Shown here piece by piece: positions 15,119 through 24,287 of a stretch of 40,735 nucleotides of DNA (its first letter is position 1; the number at the start of each line of letters is the position of its first letter). Under the pieces are notes generated by a model. The model saw only the letters and a list, made by a program, of their open reading frames with translations, did not search any database and was not told where the DNA came from. Source of the DNA: a virus; the IMG/VR virus record IMGVR_UViG_3300021964_000167, positions 1-40,735 of that record; one strand, written 5' to 3'. A program made the translations under genes and the position numbers.

Positions 15119-15472
15119 TTACGCTGAATGAAATACTAAGTTTATAACTCTGTCTGCTGTTTCTGTACCATCTGATATAACTTTAATAGCACCAACTCCG
15201 GCCCATCCGCTAGGGTCTACCCTAACATGGGAGTTTGCGGTGACAGTATAAGTTACATCTGTTCCATCAGTTTCTTTCAAAGCTTTAAAAGTTCCTCCAG
15301 TATTAGTGGAAGTAACTTGGAAAGTAATGTTAGCACCTGTCATAGCAGCGGGAAAAATAATTCCTGACAACAACAATCCATCTGTATCTACAGCTGTACT
15401 AGTTGTAGCATTTTCTGATATATCAATTGTGACAGCTTTTGTCTTGTATAAACTTTTACCTGCAACTGGCAT
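15119..15472 (-). CDS. Probable head decoration protein (117 aa)
   Basis: All-beta, Thr-rich small protein (ITFQVTSTNTGGTFKALK and TVTANSHVRVDPSGWAGV). Its gene lies next after the major capsid gene, with its own ribosome site AGGAGATTAA. The short separate unit after a partial terminator fits a capsid-surface or stabilising protein. No catalytic motif. Confidence 0.6.
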   Translation of the reverse strand: MPVAGKSLYKTKAVTIDISENATTSTAVDTDGLLLSGIIFPAAMTGANITFQVTSTNTGGTFKALKETDGTDVTYTVTANSHVRVDPSGWAGVGAIKVISDGTETADRVINLVFHSA

Positions 15473-15514
15473 TTAATCTCCTAAATCTTTTTTTATTATT
15501 CTAACAGAAGAAGA

Positions 15515-15536
15515 GGGTGGAGGTGGAATTCCACCC
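15515..15536 (-). terminator. Hairpin after the major capsid gene
   Basis: Two alternative stems overlap: GGGTGG (15515-15520) with CCACCC (15531-15536), and the perfect 14-bp palindrome GGTGGAATTCCACC (15522-15535). In the leftward transcript it lies about 20 bases after the capsid stop and is followed by a pyrimidine-rich run (CTCTTCTTCTGTT). A partial terminator or mRNA-stabilising end, which would raise capsid over tail expression, is likely. Confidence 0.6.
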
Positions 15537-15556
15537 TAATCTTCAAATATTTATCT

Positions 15557-16567
15557 TTAGCTTACGCCATTGATAACTGCGTGATACTCGGCAGGTCCTT
15601 TATCAAGACCAATTTCCATGTAGACACGCTTTGATACTGCGGCTGCATCATCATTGTCTGTATCCTCTACGAATACTCCGCCTTTTCCTGGGATGTTTAA
15701 GAAACAAACATCTAGGTAAGACATATCCAATACGAATGCTTGGTCAGCAGGAACATATTCGTTCACTGCAAGTCCAATGTTTCCGAATGGAGTAATGATT
15801 GTGTCAATGTTAACACCTGCAATGTTTCTATCTCTAGGCAATACTGCCATTTGATTAGAACCACTCTTAACAAGGTTTTGGTTCAAGTCAAGAACTGAAC
15901 CTGGTCTTGCGAAAAGTACAGGGTTAGCCATTGGGGCGCCTGCATCATACATTAATTTTAATGTCTCAGCAAGAGCATCAAAGTCAAGACCTTGAGCTGT
16001 TCCTGTTCCATCGCCATTTGTATCATGTGCGAAAGCTGATGAACCATTTCCGGTAGCTACCCATTCAGCGATGCCACGCATCTCTCTTGGGTTACCATCT
16101 GTTCCATCATTGAATGTAGCATTAAAGAATTCATACTCAACTTCTCTTGCGATTTTGCTAAGTAGTTCTTCTAATTGAAATGCCATTTCATCATTGATTG
16201 GGTTTTGCCCTTCAAAAGCTTTTGTTCCGGTTTCCATAGCTTGTGAGTTCAAATAGCCTGTTGATGCCATTGCGGAATAGGTAAGTTTAATACCTTGGTT
16301 CCAAATTTGCACACAGTCTATTGCAGAACTTCTGCTTCTACCAAAGTAAGCAGGTGTTCCACCTTCAGCAACTGCTGTATAAGAGTTGACTGTAGGGGTA
16401 TCTACTTTTTGGGTTTGGAAAACAGGAGAGTTAAGAAGTTTACCACCATTTAAACCACCAACCATTGATAGTAATGGGGTCCTTCTTGCTCCAACTTTAA
16501 AGAGTTCACCTGTAAAGTTATTAATCTCAGATACTGAGATTGGGTCTGGTGAGCCTATAGCTGCCAT
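15557..16567 (-). CDS. Major capsid protein (336 aa)
   Basis: Length, position after a scaffold-like gene and composition fit a HK97-fold capsid protein. The opening (ISVSEINNFTGELFKVGARR, then TPLLSMVGG) and the later PVLFARPGSVLDLNQNLVKS and IAGVNIDTIITPFGNIGL resemble SU10-type/DUF5309 capsid proteins (recollection). The last motif matches the late beta-region of that family. TAGGAGAAAAAA precedes the ATG. Strong hairpins flank the gene on both sides, as expected for a very abundant product. Confidence 0.8.
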   Translation of the reverse strand: MAAIGSPDPISVSEINNFTGELFKVGARRTPLLSMVGGLNGGKLLNSPVFQTQKVDTPTVNSYTAVAEGGTPAYFGRSRSSAIDCVQIWNQGIKLTYSAMASTGYLNSQAMETGTKAFEGQNPINDEMAFQLEELLSKIAREVEYEFFNATFNDGTDGNPREMRGIAEWVATGNGSSAFAHDTNGDGTGTAQGLDFDALAETLKLMYDAGAPMANPVLFARPGSVLDLNQNLVKSGSNQMAVLPRDRNIAGVNIDTIITPFGNIGLAVNEYVPADQAFVLDMSYLDVCFLNIPGKGGVFVEDTDNDDAAAVSKRVYMEIGLDKGPAEYHAVINGVS

Positions 16568-16584
16568 TTTTTTCTCCTAATTCT

Positions 16585-16607
16585 GTTTAGGAGCTTTTCT
16601 CCTAAAC
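16585..16607 (-). promoter_or_regulatory. Perfect 9-bp hairpin between scaffold and capsid genes
   Basis: GTTTAGGAG (16585-16593) pairs with CTCCTAAAC (16599-16607) around a 5-nt loop. On the leftward mRNA it begins two bases after the scaffold stop and lies just upstream of the capsid ribosome site. There is no U-run, so RNA processing or 5'-end protection of capsid mRNA is more likely than termination. Confidence 0.65.
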
Positions 16608-16608
16608 G

Positions 16609-17064
16609 CTACTTGTTTTTTTGAAGCTCTTCTAGAGCTTTCATTTTTGTAGCAATACTGTCTCTAACTCGACCGGTTTGTTGAGCTTCAGCTATCTGTT
16701 CTTGTACACTTGTGTTAGCACTTACAGCTTGTGCTTGACTAGCTAGATTATCTAATCTTTCTTGTCCGGCATTTACTGTCTCACGAAAACTGTCTTGCTG
16801 TCCAAATACTTCTTCTCCGAACTCTTCAGATACAAATGCTCTTAATGCATCTGCAGCTAAATCGCCTTCGTACATTTGGTCGGCTGCTTTACCAATACCT
16901 TTAGTTCTGTCTAATCCAATCTCTTGAAAAAGTACATCTCTCTCTTTGACTTGATACTGTGCTAGCTCATCCTTTAGAGCTTTATTCTCTTCACGAATTG
17001 CTTTCCAGTTCTTATCTCCAGGAGCTGATTGAACTTCAGTCTCATTAGTTATTTCTTCTGACAT
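16609..17064 (-). CDS. Scaffolding protein (151 aa)
   Basis: Acidic, almost all-helical protein with a coiled-coil N-terminus (NWKAIREENKALKDELAQYQ), Gln/Glu/Ala-rich middle and a basic, helical C-terminus (SIATKMKALEELQKNK). This is the usual make-up of phage scaffolds, whose C-terminus binds the capsid protein. It lies directly upstream of the capsid gene with GATAAAGGAG before the ATG. It is the first gene after the 17.23-kb promoter. Confidence 0.75.
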   Translation of the reverse strand: MSEEITNETEVQSAPGDKNWKAIREENKALKDELAQYQVKERDVLFQEIGLDRTKGIGKAADQMYEGDLAADALRAFVSEEFGEEVFGQQDSFRETVNAGQERLDNLASQAQAVSANTSVQEQIAEAQQTGRVRDSIATKMKALEELQKNK

Positions 17065-17151
17065 GTATTGTCTCCTTTATCTATAAATAATATTTAAGCA
17101 AGTGCCATCTATGTAATGCACTGGGTTCTGCTACATGTTATTTATTTTGCG

Positions 17152-17176
17152 TGTCTTGTATGTAGGCATCAAGACA
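17152..17176 (-). promoter_or_regulatory. Hairpin in the capsid-operon leader
   Basis: TGTCTTG (17152-17158) pairs perfectly with CAAGACA (17170-17176) around an 11-nt loop. It sits in the gene-free stretch 17065-17276, between a promoter-like site and the scaffold gene, together with a weaker AGTGC/GCACT stem (about 17101-17122). The leader may stabilise or regulate the scaffold-capsid mRNA. I see no gene in this stretch. Confidence 0.5.
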
Positions 17177-17232
17177 GTTCTCGTATCCTAGGTCTAGTTT
17201 AACCGCCCGGCCTTAGTAGAGCGTCAATAGTT

Positions 17233-17259
17233 ATTATATCATGTAATTTTAAAATGCAA
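17233..17259 (-). promoter_or_regulatory. Promoter for scaffold-capsid operon
   Basis: On the minus strand, a consensus TATAAT (17233-17238) is preceded by TGA (extended -10). TTGCAT (17254-17259) is spaced 15 bases upstream. It lies in the only sizeable gap of the structural block and points at the scaffold and capsid genes. This would allow capsid-specific expression by a host sigma-70-type polymerase. Confidence 0.65.
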
Positions 17260-17262
17260 GCT

Positions 17263-17270
17263 GTTTAAAC
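17263..17270. repeat. GTTTAAAC palindrome copy next to the capsid promoter
   Basis: Extended form CTGTTTAAACAA. It starts just after the stop of the upstream gene (17277) and lies three bases upstream of the TTGCAT element of the promoter, well placed to act as an operator or transcription stop. Confidence 0.75.
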
Positions 17271-17276
17271 AAGTAG

Positions 17277-18479
17277 TTATTCTTCAATTAATCCTGTGAC
17301 TTGACCTGCTTGTGTTGTTGCAGCACCTGCTTGAATAGAAGATTGTGATGCTGACCTAGCTTCTGCACTCTTTATTAAACCTAATTGTTCCGGGCTAAGG
17401 CCTGCTAAACCACTAGCAATGTCCTCTTCTGATAAATCTTGTCCCATTTGTGCAGCTACACCAGTCAATCCACTTAGTTGTTCTGTCTCTCTAAACAAAC
17501 TTCTTGCTTGTTCTTGACTAATTCCTGCAGATATAAAGTCTTGTACTGTAGATTTACCTAATGTTATATCAGCAACTTCTGCTTCAGCTAGTATTTGTGA
17601 TACTAATATTTGATTTTCTAAAACTGATGTTGCAATATCCGGTGATATAAACATAGCAAATAATGCTTCTTCTGTTAAGTCCATACCATACTCTGCTCTA
17701 TACACTTCAAGTACAACATCTCTATTATTTATTAATTGTTCATAACCGAATTGCAATCTACCTTGAAACTCTCGTATATCTACATCTCCTTGTATTGCAT
17801 CAATAATTTCATTTTGGAATATGTCCGGATTTAGATTGTAGTTTCTTAAACTATCCTTCATAGCATCTTTAACTTCTAGATACTGTATCTCTGTCATTCT
17901 TAATGAACCATCTTCTCTTTTAATACCAGGGAATGTTTTAGCGTAGTCTTCTGATGCTCTACCTTGTGCAATAGCTAAATCAATACTTCCACTATCTACC
18001 CAACTATCTAAGATAATTTTTAAAATGTTACCTGGAAAGTATGGGAATAATGCTTGTGCATCACTAAGTGTAGGAGTGTAAGACTGTGTCTTTGTCTCAA
18101 AAGCAGGTCCGCTTCCTCCTCCTGGAGGTGGATATTGAGTTTGTTGTTGATTAAGTTGAGCTAATAAATCTTGAATTTTTTTTGCTGCTGCTTCTTCTGC
18201 ATCTTTTAATGCTTGTTCTGCTGCAGTTAAAGCAGAAGATGTCTCATTATCATTACTTTCTATAGGAGCATTGTTACTTACAGGTTGAGCATCCGAACCA
18301 TATACCAGTCCAGTTGTTCCTGCTACACCACCAAATTTCTCTGATTGTGCTTGTGCTTCAGCAATAGATATAGAACCTTGTATCTTTGCAGCTGCTGCAG
18401 CTCTAGTGTTAGGCCCAATGATACCATCGGGTGTTACACCTAGTTCATTTTGTAGTGCAATAATCTCTTGTTTTGTCAT
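17277..18479 (-). CDS. Internal virion protein with peptidoglycan-binding domain (400 aa)
   Basis: I start it at ATG 18479, one base after the previous stop and about nine after GGGAG, rather than at 18527. Residues 1-35 (IIALQNELGVTPDGIIGPNT) match the PG_binding_1 repeat (LQ..LGV..DGI.GP.T). The rest is helical and low-complexity in parts (Gln/Pro/Gly stretch), then Asp/Glu-rich helices. A virion protein delivered into the cell wall during DNA entry is the likely role. No catalytic domain is seen. Confidence 0.7.
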   Translation of the reverse strand: MTKQEIIALQNELGVTPDGIIGPNTRAAAAAKIQGSISIAEAQAQSEKFGGVAGTTGLVYGSDAQPVSNNAPIESNDNETSSALTAAEQALKDAEEAAAKKIQDLLAQLNQQQTQYPPPGGGSGPAFETKTQSYTPTLSDAQALFPYFPGNILKIILDSWVDSGSIDLAIAQGRASEDYAKTFPGIKREDGSLRMTEIQYLEVKDAMKDSLRNYNLNPDIFQNEIIDAIQGDVDIREFQGRLQFGYEQLINNRDVVLEVYRAEYGMDLTEEALFAMFISPDIATSVLENQILVSQILAEAEVADITLGKSTVQDFISAGISQEQARSLFRETEQLSGLTGVAAQMGQDLSEEDIASGLAGLSPEQLGLIKSAEARSASQSSIQAGAATTQAGQVTGLIEE

Positions 18480-18480
18480 A

Positions 18481-19653
18481 TTAGAATACTCCCGAATATG
18501 ATTGTGGTATCTTTCTTGCAATATCATCTAAGAATGCATTCTTAACACCAGGGCTATTTATATATTTTTTCCTTACTAACTTATCAAATTCCTGGAAGTT
18601 ACCACCTGCATCTATAATTAACTGATTAACTTCTTCTTGTTGTTCATTAGTTAATGACACAATTTGATTACCGCTAGTACCATTGATAAGTTTTGATGCT
18701 CTGTTTGAATACTGTGGGTTCCAAGTAGACCAGGAAGAACCTGCAAATGATGGATACAATGTATCATGTATTTGTTGCAACTCTGCTTTTACACCTGCAT
18801 CATTTCCTGCTTTAACTTGTGCAGCCATCTTTACAAACTCTCCACTTTGTTTGTAACTTTCTAGCGCAGGCGGACCGAGTTTATTTGTAATATAGTTAGC
18901 TGTTGTAGCTTGTCCTGCATTAACACCAGTAAACTTTCCTACAAATTTTTGTAAGTTATCCGGTAACAAGTCCGGGCCACCTAGTAAATCTAAGTATGTA
19001 CTGTCATCAATAAAGTCAATGTACATATCTACTTCTTCAATAGTCTTAAATGTTTTTGTTGTTAGGCCATAAGCTAATGCTTTTGCTAGTTCATTAACAG
19101 GCCCTTTCATATCTTTAGATAGTAAAGTCTCTCTAATGTTAATTATGTTTTGTGATATCTCTTCTTCTATAGCATTAGGGTCTGCATAATATCTAACCAT
19201 ATAATCTCTTTGTTCTTCTGTAGTACTTTGATACCACTCTGTATCAGCTAAATCATCTGTAGATATTGGTACGCCAGTAAGAGTTGCAGCTAAAAATGCA
19301 GCTTGTACATCACCATCCAGTAACCATTGCATGCCATTTTCTGTAGCTCTTTGTGCCAATAAGTTTTCTTGTACATCCATAATGCTTCTATAATCTTTTT
19401 GTTCTGCACCAGTTTGTATCTCTGATACCAGTAAATCCTCGTGTCCTCTGAATACATAACCGAATGTTTGTACGAATTTTTGGTCATCCATCTGTTCAAT
19501 GTTTGCACCTGTTTGTATAAATGATTTGCTATCTACTTTAGCTAGTATCGGGAAGTCACCTAGCTCTTCATCTGTATCAAAGAATACAGCGTATATAGTC
19601 CCATCTATTTCGATGAGCCTTTCGGGTTGAAATATGAATTGATTAGTAAGCAT
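18481..19653 (-). CDS. Large probable ejection/internal protein (390 aa)
   Basis: Opens with beta-type sequence (FQPERLIEIDGTIYAVFF) then becomes helical and acidic throughout, with a basic segment near the end (FDKLVRKKYINSPGVKNAF). No known domain. Its start overlaps the previous stop as TAATG. It belongs to the run of very long virion-like genes between portal and capsid, so an internal or ejection protein is inferred. Confidence 0.6.
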   Translation of the reverse strand: MLTNQFIFQPERLIEIDGTIYAVFFDTDEELGDFPILAKVDSKSFIQTGANIEQMDDQKFVQTFGYVFRGHEDLLVSEIQTGAEQKDYRSIMDVQENLLAQRATENGMQWLLDGDVQAAFLAATLTGVPISTDDLADTEWYQSTTEEQRDYMVRYYADPNAIEEEISQNIINIRETLLSKDMKGPVNELAKALAYGLTTKTFKTIEEVDMYIDFIDDSTYLDLLGGPDLLPDNLQKFVGKFTGVNAGQATTANYITNKLGPPALESYKQSGEFVKMAAQVKAGNDAGVKAELQQIHDTLYPSFAGSSWSTWNPQYSNRASKLINGTSGNQIVSLTNEQQEEVNQLIIDAGGNFQEFDKLVRKKYINSPGVKNAFLDDIARKIPQSYSGVF

Positions 19654-21686
19654 TATCTATTGAAAGAAAATAATATTTCTTCGTCCTGTCCTTCTGTAGT
19701 CAAATCGTCATTTAAGCTATCTAGTATTATATCATACACAGGTTTACTTATTTTGTAAGCTATTGAATACTTATCAGACAACTCACCAAAGTTTTCCCAA
19801 AAACCTTCATCAGTTGTCTGCATCTTATTGTATGCTTGTGCTGCATCTGTAAGTAATATTGACATCTCATAAGCTGTGTAAGCTATCGCTACTGGTCCCG
19901 ATAAAGCAGCTAGGCCTATTGCAGGTAAACCTTTAGCCACTGCTTTAGTTATTATTTGGTCGCCTATGTCTAGCTTCTCTAATACATTAAATACTTTTCT
20001 AAACATGCCAGGGTTCTTTTGCATAATCTCTTTAGATTTGTTTAGATTATCTACACCATCTGACTGAGATATTACTTCATCTAAATCTACTACATTTGTA
20101 GGTGTGTCTGACAGTAACTGAAATTGAGTTCCTTCAGGATTAACAAAAGGGTCAAGGTTTACATTAGATAAAGCATTTTTTAATTTAGAGAGTTCATCAG
20201 GGTTGCTACTGTATAAATCTAATTTATACCTAGGATTATCTACATCTCCTAATTCTTCTATTGCATTATATACAGCTGATTTTCCCTCATCAAATTTTGG
20301 AGAGTTTTGTATTGCATTTTCTCCTATTCTTGCTGTGTCATCTAATTCTAATTTTACAAATTCTCCTTTTGAATTTTTAACATATATATTTAAATTATTT
20401 TTATCTATTGCTTCTACAAGTTTTACAGTTGGAGTGTTATGCCATTGGTTAGGGTAATCTAAAGTACCTATTTTATTAATATCATCTACTACATTTGTAG
20501 GTGTGGATGGTAAATCTATAGTATGTAATCTTTCAGGAAGTCCTAATTCTTTTGCTATCTCTCCAATAGTTAAAGGTTCCCCAGTAACTAAATTGTTCAT
20601 ATCGGCAAAAGCCTCTACTGTTTTATTGCTAACTGTAGGGTTATCAATAATAGTTGTTCCAATAATTTTATTGTATTCATTAATATAATCTCCGCTTATT
20701 TCTAAAGGGAATGGTTGACTTGCACCATCAAATGGTCTGATAGTGTTGAGTAACTGTACAGGTTGTGTTGAATTAGGAAGAAAAAGTTCTACATTATTTT
20801 GCATAATCTCACCTACATAAGCAGCTACACTGTCTGCACTATCAATGTGACTGTACATTTGTCCACCATCTAAATACATATTATCTACAGAACTAAAATT
20901 TATGTACTCAGTTTGTTGTCTTCCTTGTTGCTCAAAAAAATATTTGATAACATTCTTAACAGCTTTAGCTTCGCTGTTATTTGGATTGTCGTATGCTCTT
21001 AAATAATCACTGGGTCCTTCTTTTAAACCTAAATTGTCTGCTATTTCAGCATACAAATTAGATACTAAGTCTTCCGGTAAATCTTCTATTTGATTATATA
21101 TTTCTATAAGTTGTACAGTAAAAGGTCGCATAACTTCTGTTGAATGAAAAGCAGAAGTAATTGAACCAAATTCAAAATACTTCATATCATCAAGAGTTCT
21201 TATTTGCAACTCTAATGCCATAGGAACATCTTGAACTTTTATATTGCTACCTTCTAGTTGTTCACTTATCTCCCTTGTTAAATCGTATACATCTTGATTT
21301 GTGTCTATTTCAAAATCAAAACCTTCGTTTAATGCATTTGCTATATCTTCTATTGCTTCTGATGTTTCGAAGTATCCAGTCCACATTTGGTCAGGCTGAC
21401 GCATATTGTCTAACTGTTCCATCTCTATCAATACTTCTAGATTTGCAAATGCATAATCAATCATGGTCTGTAAATTTAAGTTACCAAAGTTTTTCTCTAA
21501 AGGTTGGTAAGCGTCAAATACAGCAACAGTATGTGTTGTCCATGAGGCTTTTGTTTCCATACTTTGCATAAGGTTTCTTAATAAATTTTTGCGAAACTCA
21601 ACTGCACCACCATCAAGTAGTTCGTCATAGATTTCTTTTAAAGCGTCTTGAACAATTCCAATTTCTCTATTGCCATATTCTGCCAT
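19653..21686 (-). CDS. Large probable ejection/internal protein (677 aa)
   Basis: Helical acidic N-terminal half, a middle with two copies of TPTNVVD (encoded by a 22-bp exact repeat at 20085-20106 and 20484-20505), and a C-terminal hydrophobic segment (KGLPAIGLAALSGPVAIAYT) able to enter a membrane. Membrane-active tails are typical of podovirus ejection proteins. No enzymatic motif recognised. Coupled to the next gene by a TAATG overlap. Confidence 0.65.
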   Translation of the reverse strand: MAEYGNREIGIVQDALKEIYDELLDGGAVEFRKNLLRNLMQSMETKASWTTHTVAVFDAYQPLEKNFGNLNLQTMIDYAFANLEVLIEMEQLDNMRQPDQMWTGYFETSEAIEDIANALNEGFDFEIDTNQDVYDLTREISEQLEGSNIKVQDVPMALELQIRTLDDMKYFEFGSITSAFHSTEVMRPFTVQLIEIYNQIEDLPEDLVSNLYAEIADNLGLKEGPSDYLRAYDNPNNSEAKAVKNVIKYFFEQQGRQQTEYINFSSVDNMYLDGGQMYSHIDSADSVAAYVGEIMQNNVELFLPNSTQPVQLLNTIRPFDGASQPFPLEISGDYINEYNKIIGTTIIDNPTVSNKTVEAFADMNNLVTGEPLTIGEIAKELGLPERLHTIDLPSTPTNVVDDINKIGTLDYPNQWHNTPTVKLVEAIDKNNLNIYVKNSKGEFVKLELDDTARIGENAIQNSPKFDEGKSAVYNAIEELGDVDNPRYKLDLYSSNPDELSKLKNALSNVNLDPFVNPEGTQFQLLSDTPTNVVDLDEVISQSDGVDNLNKSKEIMQKNPGMFRKVFNVLEKLDIGDQIITKAVAKGLPAIGLAALSGPVAIAYTAYEMSILLTDAAQAYNKMQTTDEGFWENFGELSDKYSIAYKISKPVYDIILDSLNDDLTTEGQDEEILFSFNR

Positions 21687-21689
21687 AGA

Positions 21690-21776
21690 TTATTTTGCTT
21701 TCTGTCTCTTAGCTTTTTCCTCTGCCCATTCTTTATGTGCTTTTTCAAAAAATATTTCGTATTTAGACTTACTCAT
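21690..21776 (-). CDS. Tiny charged ORF (28 aa)
   Basis: Fills the 82-base gap between two large genes. The product MSKSKYEIFFEKAHKEWAEE and its tail KAKRQKAK form a charged helix. The start overlaps the upstream stop by eight bases. The ribosome site is weak, so this may be only a short helical peptide frame or a coupling device. It is too short to assign. Confidence 0.4.
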   Translation of the reverse strand: MSKSKYEIFFEKAHKEWAEEKAKRQKAK

Positions 21777-22863
21777 TTTCAGGAATACTCTCTTTAATGC
21801 TAGGTTTATCTCTAAGCATTTGCATTACTTCTAGTAAGGATGGTGTTTTCTCTGCAGTTTCTTTTAGATTTCCAACACCTTCTTTTACTTTATCTGCAAC
21901 TGCTCCTGGAGTATCTGCAATTAACTTACCAGTTTCAGCTAAACCTCCACCTATATTTTTTACAGTAGTTTGTCCAACTTGTGTAATCATTTTTAACAAC
22001 TGATAGTATCTTTTAGCAGGTGCAACTGTACTGTTATATAATGCATCTTCAAATACAGGTAAGCCATCTCTTATCTTTTGTGTTATAGGGCCTACTGGTT
22101 GATTAGCAAAAAACTCATTGCCTTTATCTACAAGGCTTTTATCACCTTGTTTAAACACGCTGTCATCAGCCTGTGTTTCCGGCCTTTGTTCAAATCTAGT
22201 ATTAGGAGCATCTACTTTATCATCATAAAAACCTTCATCTACAACACTAAAGTCTTCTGCTTGTGTTTGGCCTGGTTGCAATACTACTTGTAGATTTGCA
22301 AGGTCATTCAAATACCAAGCATAAAACTCTCCTGTATTTTTAAAACCTTCATCAACATAATCTAATATTGCACCTGTTTGCATCTCTGTAGCTATAAGCA
22401 TCCCATTGCTATAATTAATTTTGCTTCCCATTGGGCTTTCTTTAGTTCCTTCACCTGTTGTAAAATATTCTGCAACATTGTTCATGTTATCTAATGCAGG
22501 TAAAATTGCATCAGCAAATGCTTCCTGGTCTTTGATTTCAACTATTGGTGGGTATTTTTTAATGTTAGTTATGTATGAAGATACTATTTGTTCATCATCC
22601 ATAGTTTTATATTCTTCAGGTCCAGGTCCTTCAGGTGCTTGGTCGTTTAAATCAAAACCACTAATAATAGCTACATTTTCATTACCATCTAATTTAGGTC
22701 CTTTGTTATATGGATTATCAGTAAAAGCTGCGTAGTCTTGGTTATTATCAAAATACTTTCCTTGTGCCAATAAAATTAAATCACTACGCATTTCTTCTAT
22801 GGTTTTACCTCTATACCAATCTAGTTTTCCGAATACATCTTGATTGTTATTATCTTCTTCCAT
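21769..22863 (-). CDS. Unknown virion-block protein (364 aa)
   Basis: Acidic N-terminal two thirds (KLDWYRGKTIEEMRSDLILL onward) and a C-terminal part with repeated amphipathic helices (AETGKLIADTPGAVADKVKE, then GVGNLKETAEKTPSLLEVMQ). No known family. It overlaps the upstream stop by one base. A GTTTAAAC copy at 22149-22156 is read in frame as VFKQ. Ejection or internal head protein is inferred from location only. Confidence 0.6.
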   Translation of the reverse strand: MEEDNNNQDVFGKLDWYRGKTIEEMRSDLILLAQGKYFDNNQDYAAFTDNPYNKGPKLDGNENVAIISGFDLNDQAPEGPGPEEYKTMDDEQIVSSYITNIKKYPPIVEIKDQEAFADAILPALDNMNNVAEYFTTGEGTKESPMGSKINYSNGMLIATEMQTGAILDYVDEGFKNTGEFYAWYLNDLANLQVVLQPGQTQAEDFSVVDEGFYDDKVDAPNTRFEQRPETQADDSVFKQGDKSLVDKGNEFFANQPVGPITQKIRDGLPVFEDALYNSTVAPAKRYYQLLKMITQVGQTTVKNIGGGLAETGKLIADTPGAVADKVKEGVGNLKETAEKTPSLLEVMQMLRDKPSIKESIPENE

Positions 22864-24284
22864 TAGTTACCTCCTAGTTCTATAGCACCCATAGATGCTT
22901 CAAATAAATTAGTTGAGTACTTAATATCTTGTAAGTCTTCATTAGCAGCTTGTTGCTGTTGTATCTCCGGCCTTGCTTCTAAAGCTTCTGTAACAATTTC
23001 TAATGCAGATTTAACTACCGGTTGTGGTCCTTTTTGACCCATCAAGTATTCGTATGATGGTAAGACCAAAGGTACTGCAGCTCCTTTTAGATATCTTGGG
23101 AACTCACCTTCTCCTACAGCTCTTATATCTTTGTATGTAGTTCCTAGTATTACATCTCTATCTGTAATTAAAGAACCTTGAAAATCTTTTTCTAATGCTG
23201 CTGCTTGACCATAGGCCTGCACTGCTAAGTTTCCATAGTCAACTAAGTTCTGTGCTGTCAATGTTATACCTAATCCTGCTGCAGCCTGGTCTAATAACTG
23301 TTGTATTTGAGCAGGTGAAACATTAGGTTCTGATTGTAAATAGTTAGCTTCATTAAGTAGTTTTATAAAGTCTTCTGTTTGGCCTACTTCATCCATTAAT
23401 TCTTGTAATGCAGTTGTATAAGCAGGTAGTCCTGCTGCTGTATCTTTTTCCCAACTAAACTCTGTATCGTCAGCAGCTTTAATAAATACTGCAGACATAA
23501 AGTTAGCTTCTGTATCACTCCATTGTCCATACTGTTCTACAGTAGGAGCTTTCATTCCTGCACGAACCATCTTCTGCTGTAATGCAAATATTTCTGATGG
23601 GTCCATGTCACTGAACATACTGTACTCATTACCTTTCCAAAAAGGAGCAGGTACAAATTCACCTGTAGAGTTTTGTATTAAACCATCTTTTGTAGTTTTA
23701 TAACCCCAAGTAGGATGACTTGTTCTAATAGCACCTTGTGCTGCTTGTATATCTTGTGCAGTTTTTGACGCTTCTTCAACTTCTTCTGCTAAAACTATTT
23801 CTTCAGTGCTTGTATTTTCTACACCTTCTGCAAAATCTTTATATGATAATGTCGCACCAGTTGTTTGTTTTTCATTAAAAGTAATTATTGTATCTTTTCC
23901 TGGTTGGGTAAATGTTCCTTCAGCTTCTACTACATATTGTTTTTTACCAGTTGATATGTCATCATATACATCTGTTATAAGTTCTACTACTTTAGCTTGT
24001 GCATCTAAATTAGGATTAGCAACAATGTCTGCATACTTAGCTCTTGTCTCATCAGATATAAACTCAGAAAAGTCTGTGTTCTCCATAACTTCTGTTATAG
24101 ACCATAGCTTTTCTATTGTTCCCCTAGCTGTTTTTGTAGGTCCAGGAGTTTCAACAGTAAAGAAATACAGTGGCTGTGCAAATGACTGGCTTATTAGTTC
24201 GGCTATAGATGCATATTTTTTCTGCGGTTCTTCTGTTGTACCCTCTTCTTCGGGCAACAACTCGTCTATTAAATCATCTTCCAT
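22863..24284 (-). CDS. Unknown virion-block protein (473 aa)
   Basis: Acidic N-terminus (EDDLIDELLPEEEGTTEE), helical middle and Gln/Ala-rich C-terminus (PEIQQQQAANEDLQDI). It may tile a helical bundle like other podovirus internal proteins. No catalytic motif. It starts three bases after the stop of the 2095-residue gene, so translation is probably coupled. Confidence 0.6.
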   Translation of the reverse strand: MEDDLIDELLPEEEGTTEEPQKKYASIAELISQSFAQPLYFFTVETPGPTKTARGTIEKLWSITEVMENTDFSEFISDETRAKYADIVANPNLDAQAKVVELITDVYDDISTGKKQYVVEAEGTFTQPGKDTIITFNEKQTTGATLSYKDFAEGVENTSTEEIVLAEEVEEASKTAQDIQAAQGAIRTSHPTWGYKTTKDGLIQNSTGEFVPAPFWKGNEYSMFSDMDPSEIFALQQKMVRAGMKAPTVEQYGQWSDTEANFMSAVFIKAADDTEFSWEKDTAAGLPAYTTALQELMDEVGQTEDFIKLLNEANYLQSEPNVSPAQIQQLLDQAAAGLGITLTAQNLVDYGNLAVQAYGQAAALEKDFQGSLITDRDVILGTTYKDIRAVGEGEFPRYLKGAAVPLVLPSYEYLMGQKGPQPVVKSALEIVTEALEARPEIQQQQAANEDLQDIKYSTNLFEASMGAIELGGN

Positions 24285-24287
24285 TTA

